Positions 18,642 through 28,929 of a DNA stretch of 41,376 bases are shown here, one piece after another (position 1 is the stretch's first letter; every line of letters starts with the position of its first letter). The position numbers and the translations under genes were made by a program. Source of the DNA: Blattamonas nauphoetae (Eukaryota > Preaxostyla > Oxymonadida); NCBI GenBank assembly GCA_033064195.1, contig JARBJD010000493.1, forward strand, positions 1 through 41,376, given 5' to 3'. The notes below the pieces were generated by a model. It did no database searches. It had not been told where the DNA came from and saw only the letters and a program-made list of their open reading frames with translations.

Positions 18642-20048
18642 ATGAATTGTAAAATAAACGATGGTAATTCAGGACATGATGTGATAACTTAAAACAAGGT
18701 GTGTGTATTCAGTCGGACCATGGTCCGACTGAAAACAGCAGGTGTGTCCTGAGTTTCGTCCCAGAACAAAAAATGAACCGAATCCAAATCCTTCGTCGAA
18801 CAGTTTCCCTCATTTTGTCGAGTCAGAATCCTTTTTCGAATCATTCTCAAGTGGATCATGCACTTTTTGACAGAGATCTCGTCTTTTGGATCCATGAATC
18901 GATGATTTAAATAACGCCACAATCCTCGAACCTGTTCCATATCAAATTATTGTCTTTACCCGATTGATACAGCTCCAGAGGGAAGAAAAAACAAAGAATC
19001 CTATTCGTGAAAGAAAGTGTAGAAAATATAAAAATGTCTCTCCTCGGATTCGAACCCTCGTCATTTGGTCTGTTCCAAACAGGAACAACAGTCATTTTTT
19101 CGAAACTCAGGATTTGCTCGGTAATCTCAGGATTGCCCCTGAATATTCAATACAACCCACCTGTATTGAATACAAGACTCGAATTGTGGAATCTGACTGA
19201 AGGTATTCAATACACATCCCTCATCTCAAGATCTCTCCCTTATCTCAGGTTGGGTCTATTCATCGAATCTCACTGAAATAGATATCAAAAAACGTCCCAC
19301 CTTCGTTCAATGAATCATATATACAATATCCAACGTGAAAGCAATATGGCTACAAAAACAAGGCGTGAAATGCAGATACCAGAGATCGAATCCAAAAGCA
19401 GCTAAAAAGAAATTAAACACGATTCTACAGACAATTACAGGACATCTGAGATTTCTTGGAACTGAGAGCGTATATCGAGAGTTGAATATGAATCGCAACT
19501 TTGACCAAAAGGCGTCTGAACTGAAAGGAGACTGCATCGAGATCTGAATTGAAGATGTAACAAGAGGAGAGCGTCGCAACGAGATTTAGAGGGTATACTG
19601 CATCGAACGGAGGAAAGAGTCACCACGGTCTGGCTTTCCTGAGGAGGAGAACGTGGCGGCGGCATAAGAAGAAAGTATGAAGAACAGAGCATTCGTGGCA
19701 CTGAAGTTTTCACGTTTTTCTCTGCTGAGGACAAGGCGGAGGATGAGAGAAAGGACAAGACACAGTTCCTGAGGGCTGTCATGTTCGATGACTTTGACGT
19801 TGAGAGCGAGTTGAAATGGAGAGAAATCAAAGAGATGCATGAAGATGGTGAATCTCACATCTCACTATTCATTTCTTCCTTGATCATCCCTTCCAACAGC
19901 TGGAATTGCTGTTGGAACATCACCGAAGGCTCTGCAAGTTGTCCGGGTTCCAGTAAATATCACGTTCTTTTGTATTCGATGAGATCTGACACTTTGAACA
20001 AATTCCGACTGATACTGACCGGCGCTTTTGGCCGGTCAGACAAGCCTA
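18642..20048. other. Right arm of outer hAT, no recognised gene
   Basis: This arm holds coding-like scraps on the plus strand without a known family, for example GVKCRYQRSNPKAAKKKLNT at about 19355 and EDKAEDERKDKTQFLRAVMF at about 19735. On the minus strand at 19034-19052 is a perfect tRNA B-box word (GGGTTCGAATCC) followed by a T run, but no matching A box, so I do not call a tRNA. The rest is AT-rich. Confidence 0.4.
18708..18733. repeat. Perfect 26-base palindrome
   Basis: The sequence reads the same on both strands for 26 bases; its half is TTCAGTCGGACCA. Its word GGTCCGACTG is also found just inside the right end of the inner hAT element about 100 bases away. It may be the fused ends of a lost element or a transposase-binding site. 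Confidence 0.85.
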
Positions 20049-20313
20049 CAGGTGGACTCTTCTGAACCATTTTTCATGATGGTGATGACATTTTAGAATG
20101 ATTTCAACCGAAATTCAAAGACCACATCTGATCTGACCCTTAGAAGAAATTGGGAAAGAAAAAAGACACTGTTAACTCGGTCAGGCCAGTATACTCTAAA
20201 GAATGTGATTTCATCCCGATTCTTCTCCATGAGCTTCGTAAATTGTCAACGTTTGGGTTTATCTTCCACCATCAAGTCTCTATATTTTCAAAGGGTCGAT
20301 CAACATCAATCAG

Positions 20314-21963
20314 ATGCTTCTCCACTGGTTGTGCGTCTTGGCGTTCACTTTTTGTGGAACCGACCCGATACAACATCTCACCTCCCCTTCACTTGTGGTC
20401 ATTCCCCTCTCTGATGTACTGTTCGCTGAACCAACATCCAACAAGAAAAGCCGTGATACCGAGGTAAAAACCTATCAACTCACGGAAGGAAGATATCATG
20501 GGAATGAAATCCGTGTGATATCGCGGAATCTGAAAATTGAAGGACATCAGACGACAATCGTTCACACAAATCAACTCTTTCCTTCGCCAACGCATCGCAT
20601 GAACCAAATGGACAGTTTGTTGAAGGATGACAATCCTCATGAAGCGATCTTCACAGTGTTTAACAGTTCATTGCGTTTTGAGAGACTGAGTGTGTCAGTA
20701 TCTCACGCGAGAAGTGTCTGTTTTCTTGCCGACTCTGATCTTGAACTTTCTTCGTGCTCGATCCTCTCCTCTGCCGAGTGCCCTCCATTCGTTGTTTCAA
20801 GGGGTTTTGGGACACGACCGAGCACAGTTCAGATTCTTTCGAGCTCGCACGAATCATCCGATTCGAACCTGCTCAGCCCTCTTGTTGGCTTCGGAAAGAC
20901 CGACTCTGACCTCGTTTCGTCAAGCATTGGGATACCATCGCCCAAATCTAAATACTTATGCTCGATTTCGGTTGTGGGGCATTCTGTTTCATTCTCTTCG
21001 ACATCGCTGGTCGGACGAAGCGGGCCGCTCCTCGAAATGGATCAGAAACTGCAAAACGAGTTTGCAAGTGCTGACTGCCAGCCATCGGAAGAGATCTGCT
21101 CGACCGCACTGATCTCGTCGTCTTTTGTGAATGTGAGCTCGCTCTCGCTTGGAAGTCGCTCCCGAACGAATCAGCCTCAGCTGACTCAGAAAGTGATTGG
21201 CTGCTTGATGCTCCGAAGCACAGACCATTTCTCAGGAACGGCGATTCGCTCCATGAACATGGGTGGGAATGTGCTCTGCTCGAACTCCTCCTTCGCCCAC
21301 TGCTCATCCGCCTCCAACAAAGATATCACGGAGGGAGGCCGCATCGTCTATAATCACACAACGACCTCCACGTTGAAATACACCTCCTGCACCTTCCGCC
21401 ACATGACCTGCAAGTCAACTGATCAAGTTGGTGGAGCTGCCATTGCTGTGGACGGGACTCTGGCGTATGTGACCATCGATCAATGCGCTTTCCACAACTG
21501 CAGTGCGACTGATGAGTCTGCTGATGGAGGGGCAGTCAGTTTCATGGGGGTTGGCGAGAACTCCCCCACGTCTTCAACTGCAGCTGTCTCTCAATCCAGT
21601 TTTACGGCCTGTTCAGCTGAGGATGCGGCTGGAGGTCTCGCTGTGTATTACGTCAAATCTCTCACTGTCACGACCAGTTCGTTTCAGGGAAACAGAGCCA
21701 CACGAGGAGGGGCCCTTTCACATCACAACCTGATTTCATCCTCCATCACCAACACTTCTTTCGTCGACAATCAAGCTTCGCAGGGTGGCGCAGTTCATTT
21801 CAACAACAAGATTTCGTTCGTTTTCACAGATACCCTCTTCCGAGACAATGTCGCAACAGAACAATCGAATGGCTCAGATATCTCATTCGCTTATCTTCCT
21901 TCATCTGGATTACCTCAAGCGAACTTCACGAGATGTGATTCGTCTTCTGCAATCCCAACAATC
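20314..21963 (+). pseudogene. Receptor part 1: signal peptide and beta-helix
   Basis: The ATG at 20314 is chosen because a signal peptide follows at once (MLLHWLCVLAFTFCGT). Residues 60-330 have the regular small and polar spacing of a parallel beta-helix. Residues 330-550 show repeats like those of polymorphic membrane proteins: GGAAIAV, GGAVSFMG, GGLAVYYV, GGALSHHN and GGAVHFNN, alternating with FQGNRA, FVDNQA and FRDNVA. Many Cys and Ser residues suit an extracellular place. The frame is open through the target site CCAACAATC where the 1335-base element begins; about 20 foreign residues follow before a stop at 22029. Confidence 0.8.
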
Positions 21964-23298
21964 GGGACTGTCTATAGTTCATCAGCAATACCAACTATAG
22001 TTCATCAGAGACCCATAGCACTGTTTTGATCAAAATGTCAAGTTTCAACTTTTGACATCCAATCCGTTTCAAGTCATCGAGCCTGGGAGACAAAGACGCG
22101 GAAACCATTTCTCACATCAAGAAGGTCAATTTGAAAGCACAACGAGGAAGAACTGCTCACACATGATTGGGCACTCATCATTACGACTCTCATCAAGTCC
22201 AGACGTGAATTGAGCATGAAATGAAGACAGAAGTCTAATTGCAACTCCCGTTCTGCACGCCTCGGCGTCCTCAGCAAGCTTTCTTAGCTGAGATTCCGAC
22301 AGGCTCTGTAAATCACAAATCTCTCCAGCATCTCTGATATTTATCCCCGTCTGCTCGTCAAATCTCTTCGTGATGAATGTAGTGCTTTTTTTCGACCGTA
22401 TCATCTCTGATTTGACGATGGAATCCGAGGATCCCACTCAAGTTTCTATTCTTCTCGATCTCTTCCAAAAAACGATACACATCATCTGTAAAATGCCCAC
22501 TTGCACCATATATGATGTTTGCATGCGGGTTTACATACGTCTTGAATCCAAAATCCTCGGACGAAGCGGTCATCTCCCATTCAACAATCATCCTATATTT
22601 GAACAGTATCACATCTCTCTTGTGATCATTCTCACATTTCAAATCCATTATTCTCCGTTTCAAACCTCAACATTGCAGGATTCATTCCCTCAAATCCTCT
22701 CTTTTATGAACGCGATCCTCGACGAACAGGATCAAACATTCCTCTCAGTGAAGTCTATCTCATACACATTTATGGATCTTGCGACTCGATATTAGAATGA
22801 TATCAACTGATTTCTTCTGAATCACGCCTTTCTTACCAATTCATTCTCACCGCATGTCAGACCTTCCTTGCTTTATCTACAACTTTCTTCAAGCACTCTT
22901 CCTCCAAGAATGATCATTTGACTGGATATATTCCTTAACTCCTCTTTTCCCGACTCTGATCAAATTGTTATGTTTGATCTCATCCTCCTTTAGACGTTCT
23001 GCACTATATATCCGTTCTCGGAGCACAATCTCCTTCTCCCCTCTTCAATAAAGTTGTCTTTGCTGTGTAGAGCTCATTGTAGTGGACTTCCCGGTGAATT
23101 TCTGAATCAGAAACAGTTTTTCCACTCTTCACCATTCTCCATCAATCAAACAGATAAATACCTCCCTCTTAGTTCTTCTACTATGAATTGCAATATCTCC
23201 AATGTTAAACGAAAAAACAAATACCTATCTTCAAGTTTTCCAATTGTGGGATGCTGATGAACTTTAGTTGGGATTGCTGATGAACTATAGTCAGTCCC
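21964..23298. mobile_element. DNA transposon with 51-base ends, 9-base duplication
   Basis: Inverted repeats of 51 bases with about six differences lie at 21964-22014 and 23248-23298. They start GGGACTG and contain CTATAGTTCATCAGCAAT, with the unit TATAGTTCATCAG (or a close copy) twice in each. The same 9 bases CCAACAATC flank the element at 21955-21963 and 23299-23307. A 9-base duplication with long ends fits Mutator-like elements; Merlin is an alternative. No transposase is recognised, so it is non-autonomous. Confidence 0.88.
22370..22795 (+). CDS. Unassigned 141-residue frame inside transposon
   Basis: This is the longest frame in the 1335-base element. It is rich in Ile, Leu, Phe and Ser, with segments such as DPTQVSILLDLFQKTIHIIC and LQDSFPQILSFMNAILDEQD that look like helical host-type repeats. 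On the opposite strand two shorter overlapping frames (22126-22437 and 22358-22663) also look protein-like, so which strand was coding is unclear. It could be a captured host fragment or chance. Confidence 0.25.
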   Translation: MMNVVLFFDRIISDLTMESEDPTQVSILLDLFQKTIHIICKMPTCTIYDVCMRVYIRLESKILGRSGHLPFNNHPIFEQYHISLVIILTFQIHYSPFQTSTLQDSFPQILSFMNAILDEQDQTFLSVKSISYTFMDLATRY

Positions 23299-25365
23299 CC
23301 AACAATCTACTTTACGCCAGATGAATCGACAGACTCCACTCGACTCAGTCGTGTCTCTCGTGCTTTTGGGATCATGTCGTGTTCTGTCTCGCATTCTGGG
23401 ACGACGTCGACAGTGACGATCACAACAGTGAATGCTGTGAGTGGAGTGATGGGTGTGCTTCTGTCTGGCGGACTTGTTCCTCGTCTCGTGTTCGTGTCTT
23501 TCGGATCGGGCGGCTCGACAACAGGAACAGGAACAACGACAACTGCAGTCCTTCCATCGTCGAAGACATATTCTCTCGAAGCAGCAGTGTTGGCTGGATT
23601 CCAACAGGATTCACCTCTGTTTGGTGCGGGAGCAGTATTGTCCACCTCGAACACCACCAAAATTGATTTGGAGGGGTTGAAGCTTGTTTCTGGTTCGTAT
23701 TCGATGCTTGTGAAGGATGCGAGCGGGACACAGACCAACGTGTCTCTGACATTGTCAAGCTCGACAAAACTATCCACAACTGTGTCTCTTTATCCGATCA
23801 GCTCAGCCAAACTGAAGTATGGAACGAAATACACAGTGACATCCGTGCTGAGGGGAGCTTCAGATTTGGCTGTGAACGATGGTCTGTCGTTCACAACACC
23901 GACTGAGCCAGCACGAATTGTTGGGATTTGGGGGAAGCTGGATGCGAGTGGGAACACGACATCGATCACTCTTCGTGGTCGTCAGATTGGGACAGGATCG
24001 TACACAGTGAGACTGAACTCGGAGAGTGGTCCTTCTTTTCCGATTTCGTTTTCGGATGGACTGAGTGATGAGAGGAACTCGAGTGTGGCACCCGTTTCGA
24101 TTTTTGGGGACTCGCCAGTTCTGTCGTTCGGGGTGACATACACACTCTTCTCGGTGACGCTAACCTCCTCTCCCTCCACATCTCTCCTGATCGACGCGAG
24201 TCCCAACTCGTTCGAAATTGCTCAACCATCTCGGATCACTGGAATCGAGATTGGGAGGTTGTCTGACGCTCTGAAAACAGAAGCGACACTGACGCTGGCT
24301 GGTGAAGGGCTGAAACCAAACACGGATTACACGATTTCACTGTCAGGACACCCGACATCACCATCATCAATGGGAGCCAACACTGAAGCTGATAAACGCA
24401 CTATCACGATCCGAACAGGCTCTTCAATACCGATCGAGTCTGGGTCGAAGACAATCAAGTTGTATCCTCACGATTCAGCCGAGTTGCTGTTTGGATACGA
24501 ATACAGTGTGGATTCTGTGTGCCTCGATGGATCGACTCTGCTGCAGAATTCTGGTCTGTCGTTCTTGGCACCGTCCGAGCCAGCTCGCCTGTCATCGATT
24601 GAATCGTGTTTACTGACAGATCCGAAAGATGGAGTGATTGTGATTGTGGAAGGATTCGCTCTGAAAGAAGACACGACATTGATGATTGTGAAATCGTCCG
24701 ATGAGGATGAGATTGTGAGTGATGGCGAGATTGAAGTGAAAACCTCATCAGAATGCTGGATTAGATTCAAAGTGTGTTGGGCAGAGAACACGACTCATCT
24801 TGAGTTCCTGAAGACGTACACGCTGACTGCTGTGAGAAGTGGATCGAATGAATTGATCATCACTCCTGAATTGTGCTTCACTGTTCCTTCTGGTCCGATT
24901 GTGACATCGATTTCTGCGCCATCCACTTGCTCGTCGTCTTCATTCTCAGTTGATCTTGTTGGGACAGACCTGCCGATTGAGAGTGGGTTCAAAGTGGAAC
25001 TGGTTGGTGGTCTCTCGTTTGTTGTTGACTTCAGTTCATCGACAACTGGAAATGGAACGATCTCAGCGAGTCTTCCTGGACAACTACAGTTCGACACTTC
25101 GTATTCAGTTGAATCAGTGACGAAGGGTGATCGAAAGATGAAGTGTGAATCTGTGTCATTCAAAACACCAGTTGGGCCGACATTGGTTGATGTGAAAGCA
25201 GCTCTGAATGCATCGAACATCAACAATGTGATTGTGACGCTGGAATCACTTCGAATGCCCGTTGGAGAGATGACGCTGACAGTTGAAGAAGGGAGTTCGA
25301 AGCCGATTGCACTGACCGTCTCGTTCGATTCATCAGAAGCTGGATCAGTTGAGGTTGTTGTTTTC
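23299..25365 (+). pseudogene. Receptor part 2: linker and TIG-like repeats
   Basis: The host frame resumes at the second copy of the target site in the same phase (PTIYFTPDESTDSTRLSRVS). After a Gly/Ser/Thr-rich region it runs into repeats of about 90-100 residues, each with a stem like EPARIVGIWGKLD, a middle with ...TLFSVT or YTVTSV, and a closing Phe or Pro turn. The repeats are immunoglobulin-like TIG/IPT-type in look. The segment ARIVGIWGKLDASGN at about 23915 recurs almost unchanged at 32460, showing repeat duplication within the gene. The frame is open to the target TTGTTTTC, where the hAT element begins. Confidence 0.75.
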
Positions 25366-25377
25366 TTGGCCTGTTAA

Positions 25378-25428
25378 GCTGTGTCCAGTCGAGGTGTCAA
25401 TGTCCAGTCCAATGTCCAGTCTCCTATT
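25378..25428. repeat. Left subterminal GTCCAG cluster of hAT
   Basis: Within 50 bases of the left end the word GTCCAG or GTCCAA occurs four times (TGTGTCCAGTC, ATGTCCAGTCCAATGTCCAG). hAT elements often carry such short repeats near their ends as transposase-binding sites. The right end has the same words. The stretch 25429-25690 behind it holds no feature I can name. Confidence 0.6.
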
Positions 25429-25693
25429 TAAGCTTCATGGGAATTGGATGATCTCCAGCCCTTCATTTTAATTCGATTGACCACTTCAATTGTTCTGATA
25501 AGTAGTTTCTGGTCATGTTCGTTGTTATGCGTGTGATACTCTGTATCAGACAAAATTCATATCAATCAAGATGGAGAAGTAGCGTCTAACGCAAAAAACT
25601 GGGGAAACAATTAAAAGGATGGCGAGTCAGACTGGAGCTATGAGGATCTCAAAAGAGGGGCGAATCGCAAAACGCAGGAGATAGGACTGAACC

Positions 25694-28600
25694 GCGCTAT
25701 GAAGGGGAGAAGACTGGATCGCGCCATGCAGAGGAGAAGACTGGATCGCGCCATGCAGAGGAGAAGACTGGATCGCGTCATGCAGAGGAGAAGACTGGAT
25801 CGCGTCATGCAGAGGAGAAGACTGGATCGCGTCACGCAGAGGAGAAGACTGGATCGCGTCATGCAGAGGAGTGATCTGAATCGCGCTATGAAGGGGAGAA
25901 GACTGGATCGCGTCACGCAGAGGAGAAGACTGGATCGCGTCATGCAGAGGAGAAGACTGGATCGCGCCATGCAGAGGAGAAGACTGGATCGCGTCATGCA
26001 GAGGAGAAGACTGGATCGCGTCATGCAGAGGAGAAGACTGGATCGCGTCACGCAGAGGAGAAGACTGGATCGCGTCATGCAGAGGAGTGATCTGAACCGC
26101 GCTATGAAGGGGAGAAGATTGGATCGCGTCACGCAGAGGAGAAGACTGGATCGCGTCACGCAGAGGAGAAGACTGGATCGCGTCATGCAGAGGAGAAGAC
26201 TGGATCGCGTCATGCAGAGGAGAAGACTGGATCGCGTCATGCAGAGGAGAAGACTGGATCGCGTCATGCAGAGGAGAAGACTGGATCGCGTCACGCAGAG
26301 GAGAAGACTGGATCGCGTCATGCAGAGGAGTGATCTGAACCGCGCTATGAAGGGGAGAAGATTGGATCGCGTCACGCAGAGGAGAAGACTGGATCGCGTC
26401 ACGCAGAGGAGAAGACTGGATCGCGTCATGCAGAGGAGAAGACTGGATCGCGTCACGCAGAGGAGAAGACTGGATCGCGTCATGCAGAGGAGAAGACTGG
26501 ATCGCGTCATGCAGAGGAGAAGACTGGATCGCGTCATGCAGAGGAGAAGACTGGATCGCGTCACGCAGAGGAGAAGACTGGATCGCGTCATGCAGAGGAG
26601 AAGACTGGATCGCGTCATGCAGAGGAGAAGACTGGATCGCGTCATGCAGAGGAGAAGACTGGATCGCGTCATGCAGAGGAGAAGACTGGATCGCGTCATG
26701 CAGAGGAGAAGACTGGATCGCGTCATGCAGAGGTGAAGACTGGATCGCGTCACGCAGAGGAGAAGACTGGATCGCGTCATGCAGAGGAGAAGACTGGATC
26801 GCGTCACGCAGAGGAGAAGACTGGATCGCGTCATGCAGAGGAGAAGACTGGATCGCGTCATGCAGAGGAGAAGACTGGATCGCGTCATGCAGAGGAGAAG
26901 ACTGGATCGCGTCACGCAGAGGAGAAGACTGGATCGCGTCATGCAGAGGAGAAGACTGGATCGCGTCATGCAGAGGAGAAGACTGGATCGCGTCATGCAG
27001 AGGAGAAGACTGGATCGCGTCATGCAGAGGAGAAGACTGGATCGCGTCATGCAGAGGAGAAGACTGGATCGCGTCACGCAGAGGAGAAGACTGGATCGCG
27101 TCACGCAGAGGAGAAGACTGGATCGCGTCATGCAGAGGAGAAGACTGGATCGCGTCATGCAGAGGAGAAGACTGGATCGCGTCATGCAGAGGAGAAGACT
27201 GGATCGCGTCATGCAGAGGTGAAGACTGGATCGCGTCATGCAGAGGAGAAGACTGGATCGCGTCATGCAGAGGAGAAGACTGGATCGCGTCATGCAGAGG
27301 AGAAGACTGGATCGCGTCATGCAGAGGAGAAGACTGGATCGCGTCATGCAGAGGTGAAGACTGGATCGCGTCACGCAGAGGAGAAGACTGGATCGCGTCA
27401 TGCAGAGGAGAAGACTGGATCGCGTCACGCAGAGGAGAAGACTGGATCGCGTCATGCAGAGGAGAAGACTGGATCGCGTCATGCAGAGGAGAAGACTGGA
27501 TCGCGTCATGCAGAGGAGAAGACTGGATCGCGTCACGCAGAGGAGAAGACTGGATCGCGTCATGCAGAGGAGAAGACTGGATCGCGTCATGCAGAGGAGA
27601 AGACTGGATCGCGTCATGCAGAGGAGAAGACTGGATCGCGTCACGCAGAGGAGAAGACTGGATCGCGTCATGCAGAGGAGAAGACTGGATCGCGTCATGC
27701 AGAGGAGAAGACTGGATCGCGTCATGCAGAGGAGAAGACTGGATCGCGTCATGCAGAGGAGAAGACTGGATCGCGTCATGCAGAGGAGAAGACTGGATCG
27801 CGTCATGCAGAGGAGAAGACTGGATCGCGTCATGCAGAGGTGAAGACTGGATCGCGTCACGCAGAGGAGAAGACTGGATCGCGTCATGCAGAGGAGAAGA
27901 CTGGATCGCGTCACGCAGAGGAGAAGACTGGATCGCGTCATGCAGAGGAGAAGACTGGATCGCGTCATGCAGAGGAGAAGACTGGATCGCGTCATGCAGA
28001 GGAGAAGACTGGATCGCGTCATGCAGAGGAGAAGACTGGATCGCGTCACGCAGAGGAGAAGACTGGATCGCGTCATGCAGAGGAGAAGACTGGATCGCGT
28101 CATGCAGAGGAGAAGACTGGATCGCGTCATGCAGAGGAGAAGACTGGATCGCGTCATGCAGAGGTGAAGACTGGATCGCGTCACGCAGAGGAGAAGACTG
28201 GATCGCGTCATGCAGAGGAGAAGACTGGATCGCGTCACGCAGAGGAGAAGACTGGATCGCGTCATGCAGAGGAGAAGACTGGATCGCGTCATGCAGAGGA
28301 GAAGACTGGATCGCGTCATGCAGAGGAGAAGACTGGATCGCGTCATGCAGAGGAGAAGACTGGATCGCGTCATGCAGAGGAGAAGACTGGATCGCGTCAT
28401 GCAGAGGAGAAGACTGGATCGCGTCACGCAGAGGAGAAGACTGGATCGCGTCATGCAGAGGAGAAGACTGGATCGCGTCACGCAGAGGAGAAGACTGGAT
28501 CGCGTCATGCAGAGGAGAAGACTGGATCGCGTCATGCAGAGGAGAAGACTGGATCGCGTCATGCAGAGGAGAAGACTGGATCGCGTCACGCAGAGGAGAA

Positions 28601-28767
28601 GACTGGATCGCGTCATGCAGAGGAGAAGACTGGATCGCGTCATGCAGAGGAGAAGACTGGATCGCGTCATGCAGAGGAGAAGACTGGATCGCGTCATGCA
28701 GAGGAGAAGACTGGATCGCGTCATGCAGAGGAGAAGACTGGATCGCGTCATGCAGAGGAGAGGAGTT
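25694..28767. repeat. 27-base minisatellite, about 113 copies
   Basis: The unit AGAAGACTGGATCGCGTC plus ATGCAGAGG is repeated about 113 times. Most differences fall at a few sites: GTCATGCAG or GTCACGCAG, AGGAGAAG or AGGTGAAG, and at the left end GCGCCATGCAG and a unit AGTGATCTGAATCGCGCTAT plus GAAGGGG. The variants recur in blocks, which shows higher-order copying. Because 27 is a multiple of three and the unit lacks stops in several frames, frames of over 1000 codons exist on the minus strand (repeats SSPLHDAIQ or RSSLLLCMT) and long ones on the plus strand (EKTGSRHAE, RRRLDRVMQ). Openness is therefore not proof of coding. It lies between the left end and the transposase gene of the hAT element. 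Confidence 0.95.
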
Positions 28768-28929
28768 GATGCCACACATGTTGATGTTCTGCCTATTCGG
28801 TGCCTTCCATTCGAATGAATGTGTTGAGCGGAACTCGAACCTGCCTTTCGGAGCGAGAGACTCAAGAGCATAAACGATCACGTTGAATGACGATCTAACA
28901 AGCGATAGATGAAGTGGTACAATTCGGGT

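Larger units (their letters stand above)
13677..20048. mobile_element. Outer hAT-like element, 6.4 kb with nested insertions
   Basis: A perfect 18-base inverted repeat, TAGGCTTGTCTGACCGGC, stands at 13677-13694 and, inverted, at 20031-20048. It is flanked on both sides by the same 8 bases CAGGTGGA (13669-13676 and 20049-20056), the duplication size of hAT elements. Just inside both ends are more CTGACCGG / CCGGTCAG words, probable transposase-binding repeats. Without the inner element its own length is about 1.7 kb and I recognise no transposase in it, so it is probably non-autonomous. It landed about 260 bases before the start of the host receptor gene. Confidence 0.88.

Noticed and set aside
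19007-19276. Small protein with LLGFEPSSFG
   Set aside because: Peptides with GFEP arise from reading a tRNA T-arm-like sequence on the wrong strand; a B-box word lies here on the minus strand.
20948-21307. Minus-strand frames of about 80-120 codons within 20.9-21.3 kb
   Set aside because: They are opposite the receptor beta-helix part and rich in Arg and Ser, as expected for shadows.
23146-23779. Minus-strand frames of 119-156 codons
   Set aside because: They mirror the Gly/Ser/Thr-rich receptor linker and have no independent support.
25694-28767. CRISPR array
   Set aside because: There are no spacers; it is a pure tandem repeat.
25627-28881. Minus-strand frames of over 1000 codons as a real repeat protein
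   Set aside because: Several frames on both strands are open only because the 27-base unit lacks stops, and no signal peptide, domain or flanking coding sequence supports one of them.
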